Part shown: one piece after another, positions 16,653 through 26,284 of the stretch | Position numbering within the stretch: the first letter of the stretch is position 1 | How the letters are laid out: every line of letters begins with the position of its first letter | DNA from: CAIUPE01 sp037131735 | GTDB lineage: Bacteria > Pseudomonadota > Alphaproteobacteria > Rhizobiales > Beijerinckiaceae | Length of the DNA: 64,000 nucleotides | Direction: 5' to 3' | NCBI GenBank assembly: GCA_037131735.1 | Contig: JBAXQM010000005.1 | Location: 1-64,000 of the forward strand | Notes under the pieces: model-generated | Seen by the model: the letters and a program-made list of their open reading frames with translations, nothing else | Database searches by the model: none | Told to the model about the DNA's origin: nothing | Translations under genes and position numbers: made by a program

Positions 16653-17579
16653 TTAATACGCCCAGCGTTGCGCTTTCGAAACAAGGAAGTCGCGGAACAC
16701 TTGCACACGCGCGACATTTTTGAGTTCTTCCGGATAAACAAGATAGCTCTCAAGCGCTGGGGCTTCGAGTTCTGACAAGACTTGCACGAGGCCCGCATCT
16801 TTATCGACGAGATAATCAGGCAACACGGCAATACCCGCGCCGCGCGTCGCCGCGTGATAAAGGCCTGAGACATTGTTGATGGTGAGGGCAGCGGGGCGCG
16901 GGTGGCGCGCATCGCGCCCGACTGTCGTCAACCAATGCACATCGAGAAGATGTGAGGGCGTGGGTCCGCCGAATGTCAAAATGCGATGTTCTTCGAGATC
17001 GGCGGTTTCTTTCGGTGCGCCGCGCTTCTTGATGTAATCTTGTGACGCATAAGCGTGGAAATGCACGGTGAACAAACGCCGCTGAATGAGATCGGCTTGC
17101 GTGGGCTGCCTCAACCAAATCGCGACATCCGCTTCGCGCATGGAGAGATCAAGCTCTTCATCGGTGAGGAGCATTTGCAAACGTATATCGGGATAGAGAT
17201 CGAGAAACTCACCCACACGTGGGGTGAGCCAATTGGCGCCCAAGCCCACCGTTGTTGTGACGCGTAAATCACCATCCGGCTTTTCGCGGCTATCGGTTAA
17301 ACGTGCGCGTGCGGTTTCGAATTTCAGCATCATCTCTTTCGCCGTGCGGAAGAGATGTTCGCCTTGTTCGGTGAGGATCAAACCGCGCGCATGGCGATGA
17401 AAGAGCGGCACACCAAGATCGCGCTCGAGCGCGCTCACTTGCCGACTTACTGCTGATTGGCTGATCTGCAACACATCGCCCGCATGGGTGAAACTGCCGG
17501 CATCCGCCGCCACATAGAAAATGCGGACCTTATCCCAATCAATTGTCGATGCAGCGGAGAACCCTGTGTTGCTTGGCAT
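16653..17579 (-). CDS. lsrB: LysR family regulator of the LsrB/VtlR type
   Basis: 308 residues. The N-terminal winged helix contains WDKVRIFYVAADAGSFTHAG, SQSAVSRQVSALERDLGVPLFHRHARGLILTEQGEHL, very close to what I recall of rhizobial LsrB and Agrobacterium/Brucella VtlR. The start overlaps the trxB stop by one base, the same gene order as trxB-lsrB in Sinorhizobium. Those regulators act on envelope, oxidative-stress and small-RNA genes. This copy has no cysteine anywhere, so cysteine-based redox sensing is not possible here. The C-terminal substrate domain is complete. Confidence 0.85.
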   Translation of the reverse strand: MPSNTGFSAASTIDWDKVRIFYVAADAGSFTHAGDVLQISQSAVSRQVSALERDLGVPLFHRHARGLILTEQGEHLFRTAKEMMLKFETARARLTDSREKPDGDLRVTTTVGLGANWLTPRVGEFLDLYPDIRLQMLLTDEELDLSMREADVAIWLRQPTQADLIQRRLFTVHFHAYASQDYIKKRGAPKETADLEEHRILTFGGPTPSHLLDVHWLTTVGRDARHPRPAALTINNVSGLYHAATRGAGIAVLPDYLVDKDAGLVQVLSELEAPALESYLVYPEELKNVARVQVFRDFLVSKAQRWAY

Positions 17580-18541
17580 TACTCAGCCGCTTTCAAATGA
17601 GTTTCATGCGCGGCCAACCACCGTTCCGCTTCAAGCGCGGCCATGCAGCCCATGCCTGCAGCCGTTACCGCTTGGCGATAGACATCATCGGTGACGTCAC
17701 CGGCCGCATAGACACCTTCAATCGTTGTTGCGGTTGAGTCAGGCGCTGTCCAAATATAACCACCTTGTTTCATCTTCAGTTGGTCAGCGAAGACGGCGCT
17801 AGCGGGGCTATGGCCAATGGCGACAAACACGCCTTCAACCGGAATGGTTTTAACCGCGCCCGTCTCAGTGCTTTTGACAATCACACCTGTGACCGAAGGC
17901 GGCGTTCCCCCACCAGCAATGTCTTCAACCGTGTGGTTCCACACCACTTCGATTTTCGGATGCGCAAAGAGACGATCCTGCAGAATTTTTTCTGCGCGGA
18001 ACGTGTCACGACGATGAATGACGGTAACTTTTGAGGCGAGGCCCGCGAGATACAGCGCTTCTTCAACCGCCGAGTTGCCGCCACCAATAACGGCAACCTC
18101 TTTGCCGCGGAAAAAGAATCCGTCGCAGGTTGCGCAAGCCGACACGCCGAAGCCTTGGAACTTTTGTTCGCCCGGAATGCCGAGCCATTTCGCTTGCGCG
18201 CCGGTCGCGATCACGAGCGCGTCGCAGAAATATATATCGCCATTATCGCCTGTAAGCCGGAAGGGGTGCACGGAAAGATCCGCCGATACGATCAGATCCG
18301 ACACCATCCGCGTGCCGACATGTTCGGCCTGGGCACGCATCTGCTCGACAAGCCAGGGGCCCTGAACGGCTTCGGCAAAGCCTGGATAGTTCTCAACATC
18401 GGTCGTGATGGTGAGCTGCCCGCCCGGTTGCAAGCCGCTGATGAGAACGGGTTTTAACATAGCGCGTGCAGCATATATGGCGGCGGTGTAGCCGGCCGGC
18501 CCCGAACCGATGATGATCAGCTTTTCGTGATGCTCTGCCAT
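17579..18541 (-). CDS. trxB: Thioredoxin reductase
   Basis: 320 residues. FAD-binding GSGPAGYTAAIYAARA at the N-terminus, redox-active CATC (in VSACATCDGFF), NADPH-binding GGGNSAVEEALYLAGLA, and the C-terminal FAD motif YAAGDVTDDVYRQAVTAAGMGC. It reduces thioredoxin with NADPH in the cytoplasm. It is co-transcribed with the lsrB-like gene (1-nt overlap). Confidence 0.97.
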   Translation of the reverse strand: MAEHHEKLIIIGSGPAGYTAAIYAARAMLKPVLISGLQPGGQLTITTDVENYPGFAEAVQGPWLVEQMRAQAEHVGTRMVSDLIVSADLSVHPFRLTGDNGDIYFCDALVIATGAQAKWLGIPGEQKFQGFGVSACATCDGFFFRGKEVAVIGGGNSAVEEALYLAGLASKVTVIHRRDTFRAEKILQDRLFAHPKIEVVWNHTVEDIAGGGTPPSVTGVIVKSTETGAVKTIPVEGVFVAIGHSPASAVFADQLKMKQGGYIWTAPDSTATTIEGVYAAGDVTDDVYRQAVTAAGMGCMAALEAERWLAAHETHLKAAE

Positions 18542-18696
18542 GACATTTCCTCAATTCTTGCCTAAATAATTATCTCTCTGATCGGCCATTGCAACATTGC
18601 TCGGGAGATTGTCCCCTCTTTTTTGCATAGGTCGGGCCCGAATGAGCGGCTTTGCGACGCGGCAATTTGTCTTGTCGCCCTATGCTCCCTCGGGCT

Positions 18697-19428
18697 ATGG
18701 AAACCCCTGAATTTGCGCGATTGTTGCGCGACTCGCTTTGTCTTCAATGGAATGATCCCGACATGATGTCTTCCCGCCCGGATTTCGACGCCGCGCTCGA
18801 TCACGCTCTGGCCACCGCTCACCGTTCTGAGACGCCTTATCGGCATTGGTTCGTGGCGGGTGTTTTCCCGAAGCCCGTGGCGGATGCGCTGCTCACTTTG
18901 CCTTTTCCGGTTCCCGATCTCGGCGGGGTCTCGGGCAAGCGCGAAGTCCACAACGCGACGCGGCAATATTTTGATCACGATAATTGCTTGAAGCATCCGG
19001 TTTGTAACGCTGTGGCTGACTACCTTCAGTTGCCGTCAACCATTGCGCGATTCAACCAAGCTTGCGGCATTGATCTCACCGGCAATTATCTTCGTCTTGA
19101 ATATGCGCAAGATACAGATGGCTTCTGGCTTGAACCGCATACGGATCTTGGCGTGAAGAAATTCACGATGCTGATTTATCTCTCGGATGAAGCAGGCCAC
19201 GATAAATTAGGCACGGATATCTATAGCGACGTGAACACGCATTTAGGTTCTTCGCCTTTCGCGAAAAACAGCGCGATGATTTTCATTCCTGCCGACAATA
19301 CTTGGCACGGATTTGAAAAGCGGACCATTCCGGGCGTGCGTAAATCGCTGATCCTGAATTATGTTACGCCTGAATGGCGTGCGCGGGAGCAGCTGTCTTA
19401 TCCGGATAAGCCTGTCGTTGCCGCGTAA
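18697..19428 (+). CDS. 2-oxoglutarate/Fe(II)-dependent oxygenase-like protein
   Basis: Up to 243 residues from the ATG at 18697; other possible starts are 18682 and 18763, and none has a strong ribosome site. The jelly-roll signature is visible: an iron-binding HxD motif (EPHTDLGVKKFTMLIYLS), a distal histidine (NTWHGFEKR) and a 2-oxoglutarate arginine (RKSLILNYV). The start of the conserved part (YRHWFVAGVFPKPVADALL) resembles prolyl-4-hydroxylase-like 2OG enzymes. The substrate is unknown. Divergent from trxB. Confidence 0.75.
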   Translation: METPEFARLLRDSLCLQWNDPDMMSSRPDFDAALDHALATAHRSETPYRHWFVAGVFPKPVADALLTLPFPVPDLGGVSGKREVHNATRQYFDHDNCLKHPVCNAVADYLQLPSTIARFNQACGIDLTGNYLRLEYAQDTDGFWLEPHTDLGVKKFTMLIYLSDEAGHDKLGTDIYSDVNTHLGSSPFAKNSAMIFIPADNTWHGFEKRTIPGVRKSLILNYVTPEWRAREQLSYPDKPVVAA

Positions 19429-19455
19429 GGCGATTAACGTAAGACTTTCGTTGTT

Positions 19456-20448
19456 CTAATATTTCTTTACATTAAACAACGCCCGCACGGCATCAGCTGC
19501 GTGCTGTGTTGCATTGGGAATGGTCACACTTGATGGTGGCGGGAGCGTTCCGTCAAAGCGGGTGATCGCGCCTTTAGCTCTTAGATTATCGATGAATAAT
19601 TTATGTCGCCGCGCATGACCTTCAAGCGGGACGGTCGCAACGGGTTTTCCTGCGACAAGTGCTTCCGAAACCATCGATACGGAATCTTCTGTCACGATCA
19701 GTGCATCACTTAAGCCGAGAATGCCGAAATAGGGATTATCATTCTGCGCATCCCACATCCATGTATTGGGTTGCCGTGAGGCGTAGTCCCGAATGACAGC
19801 GAGGGCACCTTCATCGGTTCGGCGCGATGGTGTAATCGCAAATCCGGCACCGGTCTCGCGTGCAAGATGTTCAAGTTTTGAAACAAGGTCACGCGCACAG
19901 GCTTCTGTAAAGCGGAGTGATGCGGTGCTTCCACCAAGCACCACGCCGATAAGCGGGCGTTTCAAGCTTTCGAAACGCGCACGCCACTGATCACGACCTG
20001 TTTCAAGTTTTTCAGGCGTAACACGATGCAGCGCTGTATCAACCGCAATCACATTCGGTCCTTGAAGCCCGTCATGATGCATCGGAAATACGAGATCAAA
20101 TTCTGGCGCTGCGGCTTTGGCGTCTTGAACAAATACCGCTTTGGTTGCGCCCGACGATGCGCGCTTGATAGCAAGAGCGAGCGGGATCGTTCGTCGCCCG
20201 CAACCGATCACAAGATCAGGCCAAGGCGCGGCAAGGCGATCTGCGTTTGCTGTTAAACCCAAGAACGGCAGGGGACAAAATGTTGAGGGCAGATAACGCC
20301 ACGGCGCACGCAAATCGACATTTTTTTCGATCACAGTGCCATGCACTAAATCATTCAATGCTTCAGCAAGTCCCATCACTTGCGAACGGAAGCCGGCTTC
20401 CGGCAAAAGCAGAGCCCAGATCACCGGGCGTTTTATCGTTTCAGTCAC
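19456..20448 (-). CDS. ELM1/GtrOC1-like mitochondrial-fission-ELM1 family protein
   Basis: About 330 residues. The start chosen is the GTG at 20448, which overlaps the upstream stop; a TTG at 20475 would lengthen it by 9 codons. The family is recognised from LLPEAGFRSQVMGLAEAL at the N-terminus, WPDLVIGCGRRTIPLALAIKR, and a glycosyltransferase-B-like C-terminal half (SDALIVTEDSVSMVSEALVAGKPVATVPLEG). Bacterial members may be glycosyltransferases, but the activity is not established. It follows a lipoprotein gene and greA in one apparent operon. Confidence 0.75.
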   Translation of the reverse strand: MTETIKRPVIWALLLPEAGFRSQVMGLAEALNDLVHGTVIEKNVDLRAPWRYLPSTFCPLPFLGLTANADRLAAPWPDLVIGCGRRTIPLALAIKRASSGATKAVFVQDAKAAAPEFDLVFPMHHDGLQGPNVIAVDTALHRVTPEKLETGRDQWRARFESLKRPLIGVVLGGSTASLRFTEACARDLVSKLEHLARETGAGFAITPSRRTDEGALAVIRDYASRQPNTWMWDAQNDNPYFGILGLSDALIVTEDSVSMVSEALVAGKPVATVPLEGHARRHKLFIDNLRAKGAITRFDGTLPPPSSVTIPNATQHAADAVRALFNVKKY

Positions 20449-20995
20449 CAAGTTCTTCACGCAAGCGTTCAGCAAAGAAACGCGTCAACTCTATCAAACG
20501 CTGCTCATCATCTGACATCGACCATTGACGGTGACCTTCTGTGCGATGGGCTGCAAGCACTTTCACTCTTTTGATTTCTTTGCCGCCTTGGCGAATGACC
20601 GCAAAACCTTCTAGCCAATCCGTAATGGAAACGCGCTGCGGAAAGACCGGTTGATTTGTTCCCATCGTAAATGAGAAGGATTCAGTTTCACTGCCGAAAC
20701 TAATCGAATGAATTTCAACCGTTAATGTGGGAAGCCCTTTGTTTGCGGCAACGGCACCTTGATAGGCTGCCGCAAGGCCACGCTTTTGGTAGAGCGCGAT
20801 CTTGTCAGCATAACCGTCAATACCCTTCTCACGAACAGGTTCTACATTGACGAGAAGGGCCGAGTAGAGCGGGCCCGATTCTGTTCGCGCGCGCCCTGTA
20901 ACGCAGCCCGTTGTTAATGTCGTCAGAATGGGCGCGAGCAGAAGGCCCGCAACCAGACGTCGACGATCAACGATAAAGGACATCGATGATTTCAT
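20441..20995 (-). CDS. Lipoprotein of unknown function
   Basis: About 184 residues from the ATG at 20995, overlapping the 3' end of greA; a start at 20983 is also possible. After a basic n-region (MKSSMSFIVDRRRLVAG) comes a hydrophobic stretch and the lipobox TTGC. A soluble part of about 155 residues follows (SALLVNVEPVREKGIDGYADKI, ITDWLEGFAVIRQGGKEIKR). Not recognised as a named family. It overlaps the downstream ELM1-like gene, which suggests a joint envelope role. Confidence 0.7.
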   Translation of the reverse strand: MKSSMSFIVDRRRLVAGLLLAPILTTLTTGCVTGRARTESGPLYSALLVNVEPVREKGIDGYADKIALYQKRGLAAAYQGAVAANKGLPTLTVEIHSISFGSETESFSFTMGTNQPVFPQRVSITDWLEGFAVIRQGGKEIKRVKVLAAHRTEGHRQWSMSDDEQRLIELTRFFAERLREELGD

Positions 20996-21440
20996 AGCTC
21001 TTGCCACCTCCCGGTGTATTTACTTCGATCGTGTCGCCGGTCTTCTTGCCGATCAACGCGCGCGCAATGGGGGAGCTGATTGAAACTTTTCCGTCCTTTA
21101 CATCGGCTTCCATGTCGCCGACGATTTTATACGTTTTTTCCTCATCCGTATCATCATCGATAAGTTTTACGGTTGCGCCAAATTTAATCGTTGAGCCGGA
21201 GAGTTTCGATACATCAATCACTTCAGCGCGCGAAATTTTATCTTCAAGTTCAGCAATCCGACCTTCGTTCAAAGATTGCTGTTCTTTCGCAGAATGATAT
21301 TCGGCATTTTCCGAAAGGTCGCCATGGGCGCGCGCTTCCGCAATCGCCTGAATGATCCGCGGGCGTTCTTCTTGTTGGCGTTGGCGCAGCTCTTCTTCAA
21401 GCGCCTTGAAGCCCGCCGTCGTCATGGGAACCTTATCCAT
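20967..21440 (-). CDS. greA: Transcription elongation factor GreA
   Basis: 157 residues from the ATG at 21440 (MDKVPMTTAGFKALEEEL), the usual length; a start 12 codons upstream is unlikely. The N-terminal coiled coil (AIAEARAHGDLSENAEYHSAKEQQSLNEGRIAELE) carries the acidic tip (D-L-S-E-N-A-E) that drives RNA cleavage. The C-terminal FKBP-like domain (SPIARALIGKKTGDTIEV) binds RNA polymerase. It rescues backtracked polymerase. Confidence 0.97.
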   Translation of the reverse strand: MDKVPMTTAGFKALEEELRQRQQEERPRIIQAIAEARAHGDLSENAEYHSAKEQQSLNEGRIAELEDKISRAEVIDVSKLSGSTIKFGATVKLIDDDTDEEKTYKIVGDMEADVKDGKVSISSPIARALIGKKTGDTIEVNTPGGGKSYEIIDVLYR

Positions 21441-21461
21441 AATCTTGTCCGTCTGATCGAG

Positions 21462-21492
21462 AAAAATAGAAAACACAGGCTCTGGAGCCTGT
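21462..21492 (-). terminator. Rho-independent terminator after carB
   Basis: ACAGGCTC-TG-GAGCCTGT (21475-21492) is followed on the minus strand by GTTTTCTATTTTTC. It lies between carB and greA, so greA has its own promoter. Confidence 0.8.
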
Positions 21493-21525
21493 CTTCTGCT
21501 CCAAAACCCGCAAATTAACGCCCTA

Positions 21526-24500
21526 TCAGGAGGCTTTTGCCGCCTGTCCTTGGAAATAGTCTTGCAGAGCCTTCACTTCAAGATCGCCGGCCAGATAGGA
21601 CCTGATGCCTTCTGCCGCAGCAATCGCTCCCGCAAGAGTCGTATAATAGGGGACTTTATGCAAGAGGGCGGCACGCCGCAGCGAGCGCGAGTCGGTAAGC
21701 GCCTGTTTCCCTTCGGTCGTGTTGAACACAAGCTGCACGTCGCCATTCTTGATTGCATCGACAATATGCGGACGACCTTCAAGGACTTTGTTGATCTTGG
21801 TTGCTTTGATCCCGTTCGTCGCAAGATGCTTCTGCGTGCCTTCGCTCGCCACAATCGAGAATCCAAGATCAGCGAGCATTTTCATGGTCGGCACAACGCG
21901 CGCTTTGTCAGCATCGCGAACGGACACGAACACCGCGCCCTTCTTTGGTACTTGCGTGCCCGAACCCAATTGGCTTTTAGCAAAGGCGACACCAAAGCTC
22001 TTATCAAGGCCGATAACTTCGCCGGTTGATCGCATTTCAGGGCCTAGAACAACATCGACACCAGGGAAACGTGCGAAGGGGAATACCGCTTCTTTCACTG
22101 CGATGTGATCATAGGGTTCAGCTTTCAGCTTGAATGAAGCGAGACTTTCACCCGCCATGATCCGCGATGCGATTTTCGCAATCGGTTTACCGATGACTTT
22201 GGCAACGAAAGGCACGGTACGCGATGCGCGCGGATTGACTTCAAGCACATAGATCGCGCCATCCTTGAGCGCGAATTGCACATTCATCAGACCCACAACA
22301 TTGAGCGCCAAGGCCAGCTCACGGGTTTGACGCTCAAGTTCAGCGAGCGTTTCTGCCTTCAATGAGTGCGGTGGTAGTGAACAGGCGGAGTCACCTGAGT
22401 GAATGCCTGCCTCTTCAATATGCTCCATGATGCCAGCGATGAAAACGTCTTTACCATCCGCGACGCAATCGACATCGACTTCGATCGCGTCTGATAAATA
22501 GCGATCAAACAGAAGCGGGTTTTTGCCGAGCAGCGTGTTGATCTGGCCCGTCTTATCATTCGGGTAACGCGCCTTGATATCATTCGGCACGAGTTCCGGC
22601 AGCGTGCCTAAGAGATAGCGATCGAAGGCTTGCTCATCACGTAGAATTTCCATCGCGCGACCGCCGAGCACATAAGAGGGGCGCACGACCAGTGGTAAGC
22701 CGAGCTCTTGCAATACGAGGCGCGATTGTTCGACCGAATAGGCAATCCCGTTTTGCGGTTGTTTCAAGCCAAGCTTATCAAGCAAACGTTTGAACCGGTC
22801 ACGATCTTCGGCAAGATCGATCATATCCGGTGACGTGCCCAAGATCGGGATACCCGCTTGCTCAAGCGCATGCGCGAGTTTCAACGGCGTCTGTCCTCCA
22901 AATTGTACAATTGCACCGAGCAATTCGCCCTTTGATTGCTCGAGACGCAAAATCTCGATGACATCTTCAGCCGTTAGCGGATCGAAATAAAGCCGGTCAG
23001 ACGTATCATAATCGGTTGAAACCGTTTCTGGGTTGCAATTGATCATGATCGTTTCATAGCCCACATCGCTCAAGGCGAAGCAGGCATGGCAGCAGCAATA
23101 ATCGAATTCGATGCCTTGGCCGATGCGGTTGGGACCGCCACCGAGAATAGCCACTTTCTTGCGATCAGACGGTGCCGCTTCATTGGCTGCCATGCCCGCA
23201 AAAGAGGGTGCATAGGTTGAATACATATAGGCGGTGGGTGAAGCGAATTCCGCCGCACAAGTATCGATGCGCTTATAAACGGGATGAACACCGAGTTCTG
23301 CCCGATGGCGCGATACATTCGCTTCGGTATCGGATGCAAGTACCGCAAGCCGCGAGTCCGAAAAGCCCATCGCTTTCAAACGACGCAGTGCTTCTTTCGT
23401 TTTCGGCACGCCGAATTTGCGCACGGCGTCTTCGGTATCAATAATGTCTTTGATCTGTTCCAGGAACCACGGATCGATTTTGCAGCTGTCGTGAACCTCT
23501 TCGAGCGTGAAGCCTAAACGGAAGGCTTGGCCGACCTGCAGAATACGTTCTGGCGTTGCGGTGCCAAGCACCGCTTTCACCGCATTCTTATCATCGCCTG
23601 AACCGAGACCTTCAATCTCGATTTCATCAAGACCGGTGAGACCGGTTTCGAGCGAACGCAAGGCTTTCTGCAATGACTCTTGGAAGGTGCGGCCGATGGC
23701 CATCGCTTCGCCCACCGATTTCATCGACGTCGTGAGATTGCGATCAGCACCCGGGAATTTTTCAAAAGCGAAGCGCGGAATTTTTGTGACGACATAATCG
23801 ATTGTCGGCTCAAACGATGCAGGTGTTGCACCGCCCGTGATGTCGTTGTCGATTTCATCAAGCGTATAGCCGACCGCGAGTTTAGCCGCGACGCGCGCAA
23901 TCGGGAACCCTGTCGCTTTCGAGGCAAGAGCTGACGAGCGCGACACGCGCGGATTCATTTCAATCACGATCATACGGCCATCAGCCGGATTGACCGCGAA
24001 TTGCACATTCGAGCCGCCGGTCTCAACACCGATCTCGCGCAACACAGCAAGCGAGGCGTCGCGCATGATCTGATATTCTTTGTCGGTGAGGGTCAGTGCT
24101 GGCGCAACGGTAATCGAGTCACCTGTATGCACGCCCATCGGATCGAGATTTTCAATCGAGCAGATGATGATGCAATTGTCCGCTTTGTCGCGCACAACTT
24201 CCATCTCATATTCTTTCCAGCCAAGGACGCTTTCTTCGACCAGAACTTCATTCGTCGGCGAGGCATCAATGCCGCGTTCGATGATCTCGATGAATTCGGC
24301 TTTGTTATACGCAATGCCGCCGCCCGTGCCGCCCATCGTGAAGCTAGGGCGAATGATGGCAGGCAAGCCGATATCGGCGAGCGCTTCGAGCGCTTGCGGC
24401 AAAGTCTTGATGTGGTGCGAGCGCGGCGTTGAAAGGCCGATCTTTGTCATCGCATCGCGAAACAGTTCGCGGTCTTCGGCTTTGTCGATCGCTTCAGCGG

Positions 24501-24855
24501 TCGCGCCAATCATCTCGACATTGTATTTTTCAAGCACGCCCATCTTTTTGAGTGAGAGCGCGCAGTTCAACGCGGTCTGGCCGCCCATTGTGGGTAGCAA
24601 CGCATCTGGGCGCTCTTTCTCGATGATTTTAGCGACAATTTCCGGTGTGATCGGTTCGACATAAGTGCGATCCGCCATATCGGGATCGGTCATGATGGTC
24701 GCCGGATTGGAATTGACCAGAATGACGCGGTAGCCCTCTTCCTTGAGCGCTTTCACGGCTTGCGTGCCGGAGTAGTCGAACTCGCAGGCCTGACCGATCA
24801 CGATAGGACCGGCGCCGATGATCAGGATCGAGGAGATATCTGTGCGCTTCGGCAT
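21526..24855 (-). CDS. carB: Carbamoyl-phosphate synthase large subunit
   Basis: 1109 residues from the ATG at 24855 (MPKRTDISSILIIGAGPIVIGQ). The two homologous ATP-grasp halves are seen (TMGGTGGGIAYN and LGGRAMEILRD ATP loops), each with its IEMNPRVSRSS/LEVNPRASRTV catalytic motif. An oligomerisation part lies between them and an MGS-like allosteric domain at the end (RDADKARVVPTMKMLADLGFSIVASEGT). It makes carbamoyl phosphate for pyrimidines and arginine with CarA, encoded 1.4 kb upstream on the same strand but separated by two other genes. Confidence 0.97.
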   Translation of the reverse strand: MPKRTDISSILIIGAGPIVIGQACEFDYSGTQAVKALKEEGYRVILVNSNPATIMTDPDMADRTYVEPITPEIVAKIIEKERPDALLPTMGGQTALNCALSLKKMGVLEKYNVEMIGATAEAIDKAEDRELFRDAMTKIGLSTPRSHHIKTLPQALEALADIGLPAIIRPSFTMGGTGGGIAYNKAEFIEIIERGIDASPTNEVLVEESVLGWKEYEMEVVRDKADNCIIICSIENLDPMGVHTGDSITVAPALTLTDKEYQIMRDASLAVLREIGVETGGSNVQFAVNPADGRMIVIEMNPRVSRSSALASKATGFPIARVAAKLAVGYTLDEIDNDITGGATPASFEPTIDYVVTKIPRFAFEKFPGADRNLTTSMKSVGEAMAIGRTFQESLQKALRSLETGLTGLDEIEIEGLGSGDDKNAVKAVLGTATPERILQVGQAFRLGFTLEEVHDSCKIDPWFLEQIKDIIDTEDAVRKFGVPKTKEALRRLKAMGFSDSRLAVLASDTEANVSRHRAELGVHPVYKRIDTCAAEFASPTAYMYSTYAPSFAGMAANEAAPSDRKKVAILGGGPNRIGQGIEFDYCCCHACFALSDVGYETIMINCNPETVSTDYDTSDRLYFDPLTAEDVIEILRLEQSKGELLGAIVQFGGQTPLKLAHALEQAGIPILGTSPDMIDLAEDRDRFKRLLDKLGLKQPQNGIAYSVEQSRLVLQELGLPLVVRPSYVLGGRAMEILRDEQAFDRYLLGTLPELVPNDIKARYPNDKTGQINTLLGKNPLLFDRYLSDAIEVDVDCVADGKDVFIAGIMEHIEEAGIHSGDSACSLPPHSLKAETLAELERQTRELALALNVVGLMNVQFALKDGAIYVLEVNPRASRTVPFVAKVIGKPIAKIASRIMAGESLASFKLKAEPYDHIAVKEAVFPFARFPGVDVVLGPEMRSTGEVIGLDKSFGVAFAKSQLGSGTQVPKKGAVFVSVRDADKARVVPTMKMLADLGFSIVASEGTQKHLATNGIKATKINKVLEGRPHIVDAIKNGDVQLVFNTTEGKQALTDSRSLRRAALLHKVPYYTTLAGAIAAAEGIRSYLAGDLEVKALQDYFQGQAAKAS

Positions 24856-25120
24856 GAGATCGTATCTTCCTTGGTGGCCGTAACAGGCCGTCTTTAGGCA
24901 TAAAAACAGGGCCACTTGGGCCCGAAGAGTTGCTTGCCGTGGTCCGGCGTGAGGTGTCCTCGATTCGGTCCGGGTGCGGCATGCCAGCGACTTAGGACCT
25001 AAGTCACGGGTTCCTAAACAAAAAAATGGGTGTAGGAAAGGCCCAAACCACGCCTTTCCCCGTCGATTTCAGTTTCGGTAGGCGGATTCCGCCGCTAATA
25101 GCGGGGGGCAGGAGTAACCG

Positions 25121-25519
25121 ATGCGCCTTTTCGCCCGCCAATTTTCGAATTTCGTCATTGTGGGCCTGTTGGCGGCCATTGTTCATTATGGCGCGTTGAT
25201 TGGCTTAGTCGAATGGGGGGAGCTTTCGCCTGTGCCAGCCACTTTGGTCGGATATATTGCGGGCGGTGCGGTCTCTTATCTTTTCAATCGCCGCTTTGCT
25301 TTTTCTTCCGGGAGGCCGCATCGCGAAGCCGTTTGGCGATTTGCGGTTGTCGCCTTTGTTGGATTTGTGCTGACCGGGCTTATCATGACCGTGCTCACGA
25401 AGGGTGTTGGCGCGCCCTATCTACCGTCGCAAGTTTTGACGACAGCAATTGTTTTATTCTGGAGCTTTGTTGCCAATCGGGTCTGGACGTTTTCAGATCA
25501 CACCCGTGAGCCGAGCTAG
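25121..25519 (+). CDS. GtrA family membrane protein
   Basis: 132 residues with four membrane helices (about 11-32, 37-54, 74-93, 102-122). The GtrA signature FxxVGxxxxxxHYGALIGLVE and the loop YLFNRRFAFSS followed by FVANRVWTF at the end are present. GtrA proteins help flip lipid-linked sugars or partner glycosyltransferases. The gene overlaps by 4 nt the convergent methyltransferase gene. No glycosyltransferase is directly adjacent. Confidence 0.88.
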   Translation: MRLFARQFSNFVIVGLLAAIVHYGALIGLVEWGELSPVPATLVGYIAGGAVSYLFNRRFAFSSGRPHREAVWRFAVVAFVGFVLTGLIMTVLTKGVGAPYLPSQVLTTAIVLFWSFVANRVWTFSDHTREPS

Positions 25520-26208
25520 AATGATTTGAGTCCCTCGAAGGCCATCCGCGCTTGATTATGCCCAAAATTTTTAGGCATGCGGCGTGCTGAAAGTCCCGCC
25601 TGTGACAAGAGCGCGAGAAAAGCTGGCTCTTCCCAAAATGTAAGCCCCAAGGCACCGCGAATTTTGCGATAATCACTAAACACGGTGCGGATGAGGCCTA
25701 AGACTGCCGCAAAGAAAAAACCATGCTGAGCGCCAAAGCGAAGAAGGGCTAAGGCATCCGTGATCGCGGGCACATCGGGAGGAATAACATCACCGATGAC
25801 AAGGCGGCCGCCGCGCTTGAGTTTTGCATAAAGCATCGCGACCAAAGTTTTTGTTTCGTCACGTGTGAGATATTGCAGCAATGAATTGACGATGATGAGA
25901 TCGACACTGCCTTCGGGAAGCGCGAGTGTCTCATCCGGACTTTGAATGACGATAGAGGGGCTCTTCGCATAACGCGCTTTGAGCTTCTCGCGCACGGTGG
26001 CGGCACCATCGGAGAGAATAAGCGTGGCGCAATGCGCGGCGACATGATGTGCTTCGGTCGCTTCACCACAGGCATAATCAAGCACGGTCATAGCGGGGTT
26101 TGTGATCTCAGCCACAATATCGCGCGCCAAAACGGAATCATGAATCTGCCGGTGACGTGCATTCACATAGATAGGGTGATCGCCGTTCCAAAAGCCTTGC
26201 CAATCCAT
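25516..26208 (-). CDS. Class I SAM-dependent methyltransferase
   Basis: 230 residues from the ATG at 26208, with GGAG 9 nt upstream; a TTG six codons earlier is unlikely. The SAM motif I is VLDYACGEATEAHHV, the acidic residue follows in LILSDGA, motif IV region is SVDLIIVNSLLQYL and post-motif GGRLVIGDVIPP. The substrate is unknown. It is convergent and overlapping with the GtrA gene, and shares its direction with carA. Confidence 0.82.
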   Translation of the reverse strand: MDWQGFWNGDHPIYVNARHRQIHDSVLARDIVAEITNPAMTVLDYACGEATEAHHVAAHCATLILSDGAATVREKLKARYAKSPSIVIQSPDETLALPEGSVDLIIVNSLLQYLTRDETKTLVAMLYAKLKRGGRLVIGDVIPPDVPAITDALALLRFGAQHGFFFAAVLGLIRTVFSDYRKIRGALGLTFWEEPAFLALLSQAGLSARRMPKNFGHNQARMAFEGLKSF

Positions 26209-26241
26209 TGAGGACTCCGCTTTCAAAAAGACGACAGGGTT

Positions 26242-26279
26242 AAAACCAGCATGATGGGCTTTTGAAAAGGATCATGCTG
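26242..26279 (-). terminator. Stem-loop terminator after carA
   Basis: CAGCATGAT (26247-26255) and ATCATGCTG (26271-26279) form a 9-bp stem, with an inner CTTTT/AAAAG pairing. On the minus strand GGTTTTAACC follows. It lies 6 bp past the carA stop. Confidence 0.65.
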
Positions 26280-26284
26280 CGTAT

